Assembly (NCBI GenBank): GCA_034509925.1
Contig: CM067535.1
Location: 7,746,701 to 7,810,700, forward strand
Direction: 5' to 3'
Length of the DNA: 64,000 nt
Source of the DNA: Hirudinaria manillensis
Lineage: Eukaryota; Annelida; Clitellata; Hirudinida; Hirudinidae
Every line of letters begins with the position of its first letter. Position 1 is the first letter of the stretch. The position numbers were made by a program, and so were the translations under genes. A model generated the notes under the pieces. It made no database searches, was not told where the DNA came from, and saw nothing but the letters and a program-made list of their open reading frames with translations. Of the stretch, positions 51,071 through 63,866 are shown one piece after another.

Positions 51071-53115
51071 TCAGTTCGGGAAAACTGATTTACAATTGGT
51101 CGGAGATATCATGGGTTGAGACCTCCTCTGCACTTGTTGGCTTTCATTTGTTTCTGAGAATTTTTCTTCGAGGTAACTTCTCAGTCCCTCGACTCCACCG
51201 GTTTTATATTCAAGTTTCAACGAAGCATCGAGTTCAGGGCATTGGTCGATTTCAACGGACGAGAGGGCTTCCATGAGCCTCATGCTGGTCGGCAGATTTG
51301 TGATTCTCGTTCCTTTCAAGTCCATGTGTTTGAGGACAGTCAGTTGACATATTTCAGACGGTATTATCATGATTTCGTTGAAAGACAATAGGAGCGATGT
51401 CAAGTTCTTTAGTTGCACGATGCCTTTAGGAATGTTTTTTAATCCATTCTTTTGTAGGGAAAGCAACTCTAGCTCGGAACAAAGCAAAATTTCAGGAGAT
51501 ATTTCTTTGAGGCGATTCCCATTCAAATTGAGGTGCTTCAATGAACTCACAACTATGTCAAAGTTGCAGACGTTGTTGTCTCGAAGATTTAAGTATAAGA
51601 GGCTTCTCAACTCTCGCAGTATTTTAGGGACATTTTCAAGCTTGTTCTTTCTCATATTCAGCGACTTCAGGTTCTTGAGACAAGAAAAAGTTTCTGGGAG
51701 ATTTTCCAAGTGATTCGAGGCAACTCTTAAATCCGATAAATCTGGAAGGTTGCCGATAGAACTAGGTAAGCGGCTTAACTGATTAGCAGTAGCATCCAAC
51801 GTGACCAGCTTGATCATGTTGCATATGTTGGCAGGAAGGACTTGCAATTTGTTGCAGGAAACATCAAGTATTTTGAGCGACGCCAAAGAGCACACAGATT
51901 CAGGAAGGTGCTTCAGTAAATTGTTATTGATGTACAATTCTGTAAGACTGCTTAAGCTTCCGAGATCACAGGGCAAAGAAGTTATTAAGTTGTTGCCGGC
52001 ATTCAACAACTCCAAGTTGGAAGCTTTAGAAATGCCGTTCAGAGATACGAAGCGATTCCTCTGAATTATCAAATGTTTCAGTCTTGAGTGGTAAAACTCC
52101 AGGGGAAGGCTTCGGAGTTTCGTCCAAGTCATAGAAAACGTTTCCAGTTTCTTGAGGTTGCCAATCAAAGTTTTAGGAAAAGTAGCCAAAATTTCTTCTG
52201 GATCCTCCACTTCCAAATGTTGAATATTTTTTAGATTTGTAATCTTACAGTTCTTTCCTGAAAGAAAACCAGTAATTATTAATTTACTAATTTATTATTA
52301 ATTACTTTGTTACATTTCATTGCATAGAAACAACAGCTATTTACTTTAAAGTCTTCCAAGGTATAAATTTAAGCAACGCAGAATGGAAGCATAAAAAAAA
52401 GCACTGATCAAAGACCGAATAGCCACAAAACAACGATCTCTCAAAGCGGTCCTATTACAAACTATTACAACACAATCATGAAGTTGCATATTTACTTAGG
52501 AGAATCGCGGGATTAAAAACTTTTGCACAAGTTAAAGTGACATCATAAACAGTCCAAGTCCAGACTTTGACATCTGAATTCGATTGGATTTCACAAAGTA
52601 CGTTCTTTCTCAGGCGTGAATTATCTAAAACATAATAAAGATATAATATAATATAATATAACATATAATTAAAATTACATATTTATTAAGGTAATTTTGA
52701 ATCTATTGCCAAGATTATTCGTTATTTTAGAAAGTCATTTACCAGAGATTATTTGGAACTAAGTTTCCCGCTAAGGAATTGTCCAGAAATTGACGAACGA
52801 CTCATTAGACCAATTAAAATATTAAAAGCTATTATAAACTCCACAAGCAGACAAAATAGTTTAATTTTTTAATTTATTAGTTAAGAGGATAACAACTTCC
52901 ACTGGGAAGGATCGGTCGATAACAAGACATGATGTCAAGAACTCACTTCCTGTTAACCTGGACATTAATTTCAATGTCCTCGATGCAATAGTTTTTCCCT
53001 TGCGCTGTTTCAATTCAATTTGCTTGATTTCATCGTTCGTCTCTTCATCAGCATCTTTCTCACAGATTGTTGGCATTTCGCTGCTCTCAGATTTCAAAAC
53101 TCCGAGACCATTCAT
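51071..53115 (-). CDS. intracellular leucine-rich-repeat protein (3 exons)
   Basis: Exons in transcript order: 53115-52947, 52624-52496, 52257-51071 (TGA), 494 aa, all phases consistent. The first donor is GTGAGT at phase 1. Residues 1-100 are charged and lack a signal peptide or any known domain. From about residue 100, thirteen 21-24-residue repeats follow the LxxLxxLxLxxNxLxxLP pattern (for example LKILDVSCNKLQVLPANIC), the short cytoplasmic type seen in SHOC2, LRRC40 and PIRL proteins. The repeats end near ITNLPTSMRLMEALSSVEI, followed by a short charged tail. Such proteins are usually scaffolds. I do not recognise the specific orthologue. It is divergent from NAA80 on the left only in orientation and shares no operon-like arrangement. 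Confidence 0.85.
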
Positions 53116-53889
53116 TGTTTTGTTAAGAATATATACCAGTACTATATACGTCGTTTATAACTTGAAAGTAGACTCAATAAATTGGAAGTGAATACATTAA
53201 TAAATTAGATCTGAACTCTTATAAGCAACGCTAAAACATGCGCATGAAATGAGTAAAAGACAAATTGATTTCAAGTTACAGAATGTTATAAAAATAAAGA
53301 TTTGGGTTCTAAGGCTCAGGTATTGTTGCATTCAGTCCTCATTCTGATCTCAGCTTTAGGCCCTGCACTGAACAACAAGAGAGGAATTCACGCTTTCACG
53401 TTTGGCAACCAGAACCAAAAGCCAGTGCTGTTTAAACTCGTTCGCATCCTTTATTGAGTTTGTTTTTGAATATGTAATGACCTAAAAAAAAAAACCTAAT
53501 AAATAAATTAAATAATAATAATAATTATTATTGTTATTAACTAGATTTTAATCTTTCGTTTAATTTAATTATTTCATCGATTTGAAACTATCTACTTCCA
53601 GCTGAATATACTTTGAATCCATCTTTTGTAAAGTCCTCTTCAAAAGTGTATCACAAGCGGTCACAATAACGGCTACCATATCCGAAACACCGCGTTCATG
53701 TAGTCATGAAAATCATCATAATAAAAATAATAATAATATTACCACGATTTTATGCTTATTTGCATATTAATTGTGATTAAAATAACCTTCAAAAAAGATA
53801 TTGAATCTTCCTCAAGCAGTAATTGTTGAGGTTTTACCTCGCAAAAGGGGAAGTAAAGGCTTCAGAAATTCAAAGCTTTGAACGTCTCC

Positions 53890-53967
53890 AAAATAATAAT
53901 AATAATAATAATAAATAATAATAATAATAATGATAATAATAAATATAATAATAATAATAATATAATA
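53890..53967 (+). repeat. TAA trinucleotide microsatellite
   Basis: About 78 bp of AAT/TAA repeats with small interruptions. The minus-strand Ile/Tyr run it encodes is an artefact. Confidence 0.9.
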
Positions 53968-54877
53968 ACTAAATAGCAAGTTAAATCGAGAAATTTTATG
54001 AATTTTTCTTTTCACAAATGTTTACACAAATGTTAGTCACATCCGACCACGGTGACGAGTATCTGATAAATAATTATATGGTTTAATATCGTTTAATCTT
54101 GAAAATCATATTTTTGAGCCATGTAAGCAATTTGGTGTAATTGGAATATTGATAAGCAAATAATTTATTATATTTAAATTATAATTTAATTATATAAATA
54201 ATAAAGCGCAGTATGTTGAAATCACTAAGCAATATGTGGCCTGTTGTTCAATTGAGTCACAGGGGAACCTAAATAATTGTGCAGTGATTGCGTGATAACG
54301 TATGGGAATTTTAATTTTGGTCGTAGGATTGATCAAGAGTCTGGGTTTGAATAACAGGGCACAGATTTGATTGACAGCGGTCTCAAGAAGTTTTTTTTTT
54401 GCTTTCCCAGGGCAAAATTGGCCTCAATCTAAAATTTAAACTTAATTCGTGATGCCTAACAACTTTGATTGGTCCGTGGATTTGAAACTGTCCACATAGC
54501 ATCTGCTGTGGTCCTTAAAGGGTCCTGAAAGCAGTCGAAATACTTGTATACATTCGTATCGACATCGCTAGAAATGATGAACTTCTTCCAAAATCCGTAC
54601 GGGGTTGATCCCGATAATCCGCCCGATTTGATAAACAATTTTGTTCACTTGTTACTCCTCCCAGGAGACCATCTATGTCAATTACATTCCTGACTCCAAA
54701 CTCCCCTGTGAATTGTCCATTCAATTGGCGTTACTGTCGGTGCCGCGAACGAACTCCAAAGCGTTTCCACGACAAGTAACTGCCAATAATAAGTTTATTG
54801 GCTTAACACCTGATTCTCCAATGAACAGATAATTTTAAAAGTAATTAAATTGTGTTTTATTATTGACAAATTATAAA

Positions 54878-55096
54878 TTAAAAACCAGAAACAAATGCGT
54901 GCTTCGTATTACAAGGTCCCGTGAAGTCAAACTGCTTATTGTAGGCTCGTTCTTTCCAAATTGTATGACTGGACACGAAATGAACCCCTTTTAAATTGCT
55001 GTTATAAATTGCACCAAGTTCACGAATTGTACGTTCACAGGGATGAAAACAATCGTTGGTCGGTGGATCTGTGCTGAAGCAACCCGATCTTAATTT
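54878..55096 (-). other. orphan 72-codon frame with four Cys, possible terminal exon
   Basis: Stop-to-stop frame on the minus strand ending in TAA at 54878-54880, with no internal ATG. It reads like protein (GCFSTDPPTNDCFHPCERT, then HTIWKERAYNKQFDFTGPCN), with Cys at spaced positions and mixed polar and aromatic content, unlike translations of the surrounding AT-rich DNA. There is an AG acceptor-like site just upstream, but I found no partner exons between here and the protocadherin. It could be a terminal exon of an unrecognised secreted protein, a relic, or chance. Confidence 0.3.
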
Positions 55097-55239
55097 CTAC
55101 GATTAAATGCTAAATCTCCAAAATTAATATTCAGGATAAATATTAACTGCTAATAAGAAATACTTTCGTTCGAAGGAAAAAAATCGAGTTTTGTCAAATT
55201 GGTGAATTTTTGAATGATTTTTTTTTGAAAAACCTCGGA

Positions 55240-58200
55240 ATGGATGTAAATTATAAAAGAATATCTTTGATTTTATGCATTCATTTGAATATTCTTGTCG
55301 AGACCATCGTCTTAGAGTATAAACTCGTCGAAGAATCGCCAGTTGGAACCGTTGTGACAACGTTGAAAGAGGAAGAAGAAGTTGCCATTCTCTTCTCAGA
55401 ATCTAATTTTGAGGAAATCACTTTTTCTTTCCTCGATCGATCCGAGAAGGTGAGAGGAAAAACCTTAATTTTTTGACTATTCATGGTAACCATCTTCTAG
55501 TGTTTATTGTAAAAATAAATAGTGTGGTAAAACAAATATAGTGATATATATAAAAGAGATTTGAGTTGATTTACATTGACGTTGCTAAGCAACAAAGTAA
55601 TGCTTTAAAGTCGTTGGCTCTAACTTGTAGATCGTAGATTGTTTTTCACTCGAGAAAAACTTCGGCATTTTGAAAACCTCAAAGAGAATTGACCGGGAGC
55701 ATTTCTGTCCGTCGAAAGAAAGCTGTCGGCTCAACATCACCATCGCCTCTCAGCCAATCGTGCACCTGAACGTCATCAAAGTCATCGTCGAAGTTGTCGA
55801 CATCAATGACGACAGGCCCGCTTTTGTCATACCCCACCTGAGGACAGGCCTCAGTGAGACTTCCCCAGTGGGAACTCGCGTCACTCTGACGACTGCGATC
55901 GACAGAGATTCGCCAAAATACGGCATCGTCGGTTACACCGTAATGGAGATTGAAGTCAGCGAAGTGTTTAAGTTGAAATATCAACTCGGTCGTGGTGGCA
56001 CACGTCCCGGAGGAAAAAGAAAGCCTGGACTCGAAGACAACCACGTGAAGGACCGTGAAGAGTTTTTAGAGTTGGAACTGACCGGGACTTTGGACAGGGA
56101 AACTGTCAGTTCATATTTCTTCACCGTTGTTGCTTGGGACGACGACGTGCTGTTTCAAGAGAATTTAAAAATTCAACACGAATATGTCGAGAAGGCCTTA
56201 CTCGCAATTCCTGAAGTGTAAACTAAAATTCTAATGTATTTTTTTACCATTAAATTCAATTTTCATTTTATTATTCCATATTCTGCCAGCATTATATTAT
56301 AAATTGGTTTCTATGCAAGAATAGCACAAATTGTTACAAATGAATGGTAAAAGTTTCACTAAACGATAATTCAAGTAATACATTATCAACCAATACATTA
56401 ATTTTTAACTAGACTTAGTTTGGGTCAGTTAATACAGAATTTAATGAAACATTATTCAAGAATATTATCATTTATAGTAAAAAAAAGAGTAATTACCAAT
56501 TTAATAAAATTAAATATTTAAAACACTCAGCTCGAAGCTGTCAGTTGAAATTCAGGTCAAGGACGTTAATGACAACAAACCAATATTCGACAAAAACACC
56601 TACGAGGTCGATGTCCCTGAAGATCTTGCTCCGGGCTCTAAAATCGTCCAGGTGTCTGCAAATGACCCGGACGAGGACGACAACGGTCGAATTAATTATT
56701 CGTTTTCGAACAAAACCAAGCAGAACTACGGATTCCTATTCTCCATCGATCCAGTGAGCGGTTGGATCAAATTGAAGTCTCGCGGTGGAAGCAGAGAGAT
56801 CTTGGATCACGAAAAGCAGAAAGAATTCGTTCTGGAAGTGGTTGCCGAAGATTTCGGAGAAGGAGAATATTTCGACGTGGCCTTCGTGATCATCGAGGTG
56901 GCCATCCTTGTAGCTGCTTTCGTGCTGGAAGTCGTGATCTTTTTTAGAATCTTATTTATTATTATTATTATTATTTATTTTTTTTTTAAATTAGAATCAA
57001 ATCGGTTCTATTTCCGAAGTTAATAATAGCATTTAATTGCGATTTGATATCGTGATTGTTTCAAAATCAGATGACGATGAATTTCTTTCCATTTCTTCTG
57101 TTGTCGTCGTCGTCGTTGTTGTTGTTTGCGTTGATGTTGTTGCTGTTGTTGCAGGTCATCGATGTCAACGACAACAGACCTTTGATACGATTCGATCCTG
57201 AAGTAGACCCGCAGGGATGTTGCTGGGCGGTCTTGGAGGATCAGCCGAGGACCACGAGGGTTGCCATGGTTTCGGTGCACGATGATGACGACAACGAGGA
57301 TGACTCCATCAAATGCATCCTGAGTTACAACGAACTGAAAGTTTGATTTTTATCGCATTCATATAATTTTTTTGAAATATTTATTTTATTTATTTCATTA
57401 GAATAATATTAATTTAGTGTTAATAAATTAAACAAAAAATATATATTTATAAAATATTAATATTAATAATACAATTATTTATTAATAGCCATTTTTTTAT
57501 TTATTTATCTAGAATTAAAGTTGTTTTCCTTCTCGAACTGAGAACAATCCGACAATGTGCTACTAGCGTTAAGGGCAGAAATAATCAAATACACAAATAT
57601 CAGTTATAAATAAATGAATAAGTAAACATCGTAAATACAAACAACATAGCAAAATAAAAATATGAATTTTGAGAACTTAATGCCATGTCTTGGAACAGCA
57701 CGAAGGAATGAAGGGGAAAGCATTCGATCTCTCCAAGTTGACGGATTCCGAATACGTGGTCGTCGTCTCCATCGATGAACTCGATAGAGAAGAAATGCAC
57801 AAACATCACGTGATCATCACATGTCAAGATGGCGGATCTCCAGCTCTTTCCTCGTCTCGTGACGTCATCATCTCCATAGGTGACGTCAACGACAACGAGC
57901 CGAGATTCACGAGCGACTTGTTCGTTTTCAACGTTTCTGAATCCAGGCAACCTTTCGAAGTGAATCGATTAAATTGAATAAATCCATTAAATAGGATAAA
58001 AAATCCCGTAATCATTATCAACATTTAACTCTTAATTTCTCGTAAATGAGTTAATTAAATAAAATTATTATTTATCATTTTATTATTTAAAATACCTTAA
58101 ATTGCTGGATCTTCTTCTGGATGAATTTCTAGACTTTGGTTGTCATGGAAGCGACGGACGCCGACGCTGGAGTCAATGGAGAAGTTCGTTATCAGATCAA

Positions 58201-61200
58201 AACGAAGCAGAAATCATTTGAAATTGATTCTCTGAGGTTTAGAGCTTATTTTTTTAATTTTACATTTTCTAATATTTAAAATACTATGACAGTTTTTGTT
58301 GATTTTATTTGATTTAATTTTATATTTTGCATGTTTTTATTCATATTTTATTTTTCCGGGTACTAGCTAGTTGTGGCAAATTCTATTAGCATCTTAGAAA
58401 GTGCATCTCATTCGTAGCGGTGTGGTTTGGAGCGTCGTGAAATTGGACAGAGAGAAAAAGTCCCAGTACAACTTCAGAGTCATGGCAGAGGACATGGGCA
58501 TCCCGAGAAGGAAATCCAGTTGTCAGATTCAAATCAACATCATCGACGAAAATGATGAAACGCCTCGATTTCCAGAGCCATCATATCAGATAAATGTGCA
58601 GGAAAATCTGGCTGTAGGGGCCTTAATTGGTACTTTCTATCCCTTGTTTTGTTTCTACAGTGCTCTTTTATTGCAAGATTAGAGTCATCTGTTCGAATGA
58701 AACTATCTATCTTCCATTTTTTTCTAATATAATCTCATGTAAAAAAAGAAAATAATAAATCTTATTGCTAAGTTCTGATCGTCTTTAAAAATGGTTTTCG
58801 ATAAAGCTTTTTTCCACTCTGGTTGATATTACTTTTCGATCGAAGGATATTTAAGTCTCACTCACCTCATGGTGTCGATGAAGTCGCTGTTATCGAAAAT
58901 ATTCATATTTATTCAAAACAGGTCAAGTAGAGGCGTTTGACAGTGACCTGCCTCCCTACAATACCATCTTTTACGAACTGGAAGTAATAAGTGAAGCATT
59001 TTCAAGCGTTGACGATCCGTTCAACATGCTGCCATTTCTAATGGATTACGAGGAGGGACAGACGGAGGACAACCTCCAGGCGTACCACGACATAGGAACG
59101 AACCACGATGGAACGAAAATATTCTCTGATCGAAACAATATGTATTCCATTCACTATTCAGATGAAGATCTTCAAAGTTTACGAAAGTCTGACTTGATGA
59201 AAACCAAAGCCCATCCTTTTGTTATAAACTCGAGCAACGGAGAAATATCTTTGGCTGCACACCTAGACAGGGAAACTAAAGCCGAATATCGGTTAATGAT
59301 GGCGCCTAATGTCTTTATCTGATTATTAATTAGCAAATTAATCAATTAACATTAATTATAATAAATAATTATAATAAATTAATTAATAAACATTCGAAAT
59401 CCTCAAGGATGAATGTCTTCGCCAAAGATTCTCACAACCCTGAAATGTACGACGTGGCCGTCGTAGTGGTGACTGTGGTCGATGTGAATGATAACGCACC
59501 CCTCATTGTTTATCCATCAGAATACAACTTTACTGTAGCCTTGAACGAATTTTATACGGCGAGTTTTATAATCAATTCGATGAAATTGTTAAAGTTTATT
59601 TTATTTTTTGTAATTACATTAAGTGGACTATTGTTTCAAAACTATGAGCAATTGGCTCTAAGATGTCAATAAATCGTTTCTAAATTTATTTAAAGTCACC
59701 AGCATATTTCATATTTTTTTAATTATTACATTAATCGAATCAATAAATCCATTTAATTTCAAATAGATCGAACAACTTCTGATGCAAGTACGAGCATCTG
59801 ATGCAGACGAAGGATCCAATTCACAACTAAAGTTTGAGATCGAAGGCGTTTACCAGCCATCTTCCAATTTCGATCCAGATTTTCATCAAGATTTGAGTTC
59901 CACAAAACAACTGAAGAGGAACAACATTTACTCCATCGCCAACGAATTCTGGAAAAAACATTTCAAATTTGCTAGCAGAGGTGCTCCTGTGAAGGTGCCC
60001 AGGATCGTGTCGAAGGGCATAGGCAGGCACTTTTACATGGATCAGGTTACAGGGGAACTGTTCGGACGGAACATTAGGTCGCTGGTAGATCTGATGAGAT
60101 CGAAAAACAGCGAAGTTTCAAAGAACAACTTCAATGACTTTGGAACTGATTCCATACTTCTGAAATTCCTCATCGTTCTTTCAGTCGAGGATTTTGGTGA
60201 CCCACCGCTCGAAAGCCATGCAGTTGTTGTAGTTGTAATGCTCGACGAAACGGATGTAGTTGTATACGACGACAATGTCGTCGACGACTTTCCCGCATCC
60301 ATCAACGAAACATCATTTGTTGATTCCAACAATAGGAAGGCGTCGGAAGCAGGGTGGAGGCGTTGGTTTTGGATCGCCATGGGAACAACCTTTTCGTCTC
60401 TCTTGGTCTTCTGCTTCTTGATTTTACTTTTTTATTGCTTTTGTATTAAAATGTGCTTCCGAAAGAGACGAGGTGAAGAATCAGCTTCCAATTTGTCGGA
60501 AACTGTTACGAACACTGGAGTGTTGAGCACAAAGGACATTTATGGTAATTATACATTTCACGAGCAGACGGGAGAAAGCGATTCCTTTTCTGGTAGAAAA
60601 CTTCCAAGTCTCCTATCAAAAAGAAAACAAAGCATCGCAACTTCAAGCACAGTATCCGACATCCATCAACAACCTGATGACTCGTCTTTTAACCACATCC
60701 GAGTTAGTGCAGCAATTTTTAATTACAGACTTGGTAAATATCAATGTTCAGCGTGTTAAAATACTTCAACGTTGTTGTTATGATTATATGTCACGTAGTT
60801 TCACTTTCTTTATTTCTGTTAAAATTTATTTTCACCTTTTTTCAGTCGCCTGGATATTTCTTCCCTCCTCTGGATTTGGAATCAGAGGCCATGGACTTCA
60901 TTGACGATTCAGAATCGTCAAATTCAAACAAAGAACTTCCTAAAACAGGTCGCTTATAGATTGGAAAGTTATTTTTTTTTAATGAACGTTTTAATTTATG
61001 GCTCATTATCTTGGTCCGTATGTACATAGAGTACTATCTTGATACCATCTTAACACTATCGTCACCTGAATATCGCATAAATTATTATTATTAGTATCAA
61101 TAGATAAATATGCATTTGAATAATAAAGAATTTAACTTAAATTATCATTAAGAGTTCAAAATAGAGGTTCAAAACATTATCTCCAGAAGATGAATCGACA

Positions 61201-62194
61201 AAGACATTGAGTTACAAGTGGCTGAATCAACGTGGAAGTTTAAAACTCGCGAGTTTGTCTCTCTGGGCAAATGATTCTTCGAAGTTCAATGACCAGTTGG
61301 ACGGCAACAAGGAATTTATAAAATTGAAACGCTCGAAGAACTCCGTTGACGACGTCAGTCCTTTTAATAGTGGCTTGCTTACCTCATGCTTATATTGATA
61401 TTGTATTAATATTGATATTATATTGATATTGTAGTTATTACAGGATTTATTTATTAATTCTAAGAGAGAATATTAATTCTGGAAGAAATTAAGTAATTTA
61501 AAATTTTAATCTGTACTTCAGGTTGAGAAAGACCAAAAGATTGAGGTACCCTCTTCAGCGGATAAAATTGGTTTCAGGTGGAACATTCCCTCTTGTACCC
61601 CGAGTACCACGAATAACAGAGAAGATTTACAGGAGATTTCCATCGGAAATTCATATTTGTCAGGCAATAAAAACAATCTTGGCGATCTCAAATTGAAGAC
61701 GGAAACTGGCAGAAATGCGGACTCTGGAAGGACGTACAAAAAGAAGAAGAGCATCTACCAAGTTCCATCGCTGAGTGGTAAAGAATCGAATTACGAGAGT
61801 GGCCAGTTGTCAACGAGCGGTGATAGGATTTACAGCAACAAGTTATTGACCTTCGGAGATTTTCATAAAACGTTTACTCAAGAAAGTAGATTGAGCAACA
61901 TGTTGAATGCACGTTCGCCACCGATGAGGAGATACCAGCACAGAGAATGCAGTCCAGGTAATTTTTAACTCTTGCTGTTAAATTGTTTTAACCAGAATTA
62001 ATTTATTTAAATTGTAAAATCTATTAATCGGAAAATTTTATGAATGCAGAGACAATTTATGATTGTAAAATGTTGAATGATTTTCAGCCAACAGCAAAGC
62101 AATTTCTTCTGATCCACTGAAGAAGAAAACTCTTCTCGGCTCAGGTCAAACACGAAACTCTGAGTTTTATCCACAAATTGTCAAAGAATTATGA
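55240..62194 (+). CDS. protocadherin-like cell-adhesion receptor, seven cadherin repeats (14 exons)
   Basis: Calcium-dependent adhesion protein of the plasma membrane. Exons: 55240-55449, 55631-56217, 56531-56897, 57155-57340, 57699-57959, 58133-58236, 58418-58629, 58922-59291, 59408-59558, 59767-60702, 60846-60948, 61187-61353, 61522-61957, 62088-62194 (TGA); 1398 aa. The ATG at 55240 gives a plausible signal peptide; an upstream in-frame ATG at 55210 is less good. EC1 has the protocadherin-type IDREHFCP motif. Repeats end in DINDDRP, DVNDNKP, DVNDNRP, DVNDNEP, DENDETP, DVNDNAP and a degenerate seventh DETD. One membrane segment (60364-60447, WFWIAMGTTF onward) is followed by basic residues and a tail of about 356 residues, Ser-rich and without a motif I recognise. 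The ninth intron begins with GC, not GT. Confidence 0.9.
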
Positions 62195-62346
62195 GCTGAG
62201 AAACTCCAATAAGTTGCTGCGTTTTAAAATTTATCGGCTTTTTGTTCTTTTGCGACGACTTAAATTCTAAATACATCTCAAAATAATAAATAACTTGTTC
62301 GTTGAAATCATAAAATGAATTCTTTAAACCTTTCTTCCAACTTAAT
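62195..62346. other. convergent 3' region of protocadherin and CNG channel genes
   Basis: Only 152 bp separate the two stop codons. AATAAA at 62285-62290 suits the protocadherin transcript, so the two 3' UTRs probably overlap or abut. Confidence 0.55.
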
Positions 62347-63866
62347 CTAAACTAAACCTTTGTTGTATCTTTTCGCGATAGCTTTTTCTATAAGAATAAG
62401 TTTTGCTGTCAGATCACTTTCCATCTCGTACGCTTCTTCAACAAGTTTCCCGAGTCGTTTGCTGATCGCTTGGAACTGCAGTTCGATGTTTTCCAGTTTT
62501 TCTTCTTGACTGCTGCAGTCCATGTCTTGCTTTTTGGCTGCCTGAATAATTTTAAAATTAATATTTTATTACTGTTTAAACCTTTTTTAAAATTCCAAAT
62601 CAGTGTTGCAAAGTTTCATTTCGTAATGTCACAAAAATGGACATTTCAAGAGGGAGATAAAAATTAAATAAAATTTTAAATAAAAGATAAATACGTCTTC
62701 ATCGAGTAAGTTATCTTTTCTCAGCATTTGTCTGCCCTTTTCGATGAGCATCTTCCGTGCATCTGGATATTCCTGGAGTGCCTGCCACAAATCCTCCTTG
62801 GAAAGAACGAACAAGTCCGAGTATCCGAGACTCCTGATGTTGGCCGTTCTCCTGTTACCATTCTTGTTGCCTTAAAAATGCACGATTTAAATTTAAAATC
62901 TTTTTTTTGTTTTTTGTTTTTGCGGAAATCCTAAATAATTTTACTTTAAGTTTAAAAAACTTTACTTTAAATACCCTTACCTGCAATATTGAGAACACTG
63001 ATTTCTCCGAAAACTGTTCCTTCCACCAAAGTTGCAAAAACTGTCGATTCGTCATCGCCGACCACTTGGAGTTTTCCACTTTTTATGATGTAAAGTTCTT
63101 TGCCAATGTCCCCCTGTTTGAAATAACAACAATTTGTTCTTTCAATTTCTCTATTAAACTTGATTTAATCAAATTAATTCGTTATAATTAACTTTTATGT
63201 TTCGAGAAAAATATTTACCGAGTGTGGAAACGAAATGCAAGCAAACAATATGGAAAAAGACCTTACTTTGCGACACACGTAATCACCGGGACTGAAGACA
63301 ATTTCTTTGAGCATCAGGACGAGTTCCGACAACAGACCGACCTCGCACTCTTTGAATATGGCCACCCTTTTCAAGCTCCCGAGATGAACATTTGTGGCTA
63401 TTTCTGCCTTCAATTTTGCTGGTAATATTGCCAGAGCGGCTTCTCCGTCTAAAATATGAAAAACCAGGTCATACGTATGTCCAGTTTGGTAGCTTAAGGA
63501 CCTTAAATTGGGTCGGGTTGACGGAATGAGGTCATATTTTGCATGTGTTTGATTATCTTTTTTGCTTTTCACATCTCAAATCAAGTAATGCGATCGCATT
63601 AGAAAATGAGCGCTATAAAAGTTAGTTGAAAACAATAACAAAGAGAATAATTATTTAATAATTACTATTTTGTTAGAAAGTATAAAAGTTAGTTGAAGAT
63701 AATAACCCAGGGAATAATTATTGCTCCATAGGTAATCGAACCACTTAACGACTTTCATTTCCAATTCTTTTCCAACTTTCCTGACTTCCAAGTAACGTTT
63801 GACGCAGTCGAGCTTCTCTTGAAACTCTCTTCTGCTTGCATTCATATTCGTCAACATAGTTCCAAC
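62347..63866 (-). CDS. cyclic-nucleotide-gated cation channel, alpha-type subunit (3' part)
   Basis: C-terminal half of a CNG channel subunit; the transmembrane and pore exons lie right of the window. Exons in transcript order: 63866-63707, 63448-63267, 63113-62981, 62870-62695, 62541-62347 (TAG). The C-linker is seen as [12 protein letters not shown] and VVKWFDYLW, then [33 protein letters not shown] and the phosphate-binding cassette [20 protein letters not shown] with its cyclic-nucleotide-contacting Arg-Thr. [13 protein letters not shown] and [12 protein letters not shown] follow, and the last exon is a coiled coil matching the C-terminal leucine zipper of CNGA subunits. Alpha-type is inferred from that zipper and the NRRTA region; the gene gates cation flow in response to cGMP or cAMP. 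Sequence 63867-64000 is intron. Confidence 0.93.

Larger units (their letters stand above)
53116..55239. other. AT-rich intergenic region with unresolved short reading frames
   Basis: Between the LRR gene start and the protocadherin start, which are arranged head to head 2.1 kb apart. It includes a TAA microsatellite (53890-53967), open frames on both strands between 54456 and 54838 whose coding strand I cannot decide, and a minus-strand Cys-containing frame at 54878-55096 listed separately. No transposon ends, tRNA or rRNA were recognised. Confidence 0.45.

Noticed and set aside
53812-54015. Ile/Tyr-rich minus-strand frame
   Set aside because: A translation of the TAA microsatellite.
57020-57280. 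Gln-rich minus-strand frame inside the protocadherin
   Set aside because: Antisense of a GTT/GTC repeat in the intron and of exon 4, which is firmly coding on the plus strand.
59827-60380. Minus-strand frames opposite the last cadherin repeat
   Set aside because: Shadows of the long plus-strand exon 59767-60702 that encodes the seventh repeat and membrane segment.
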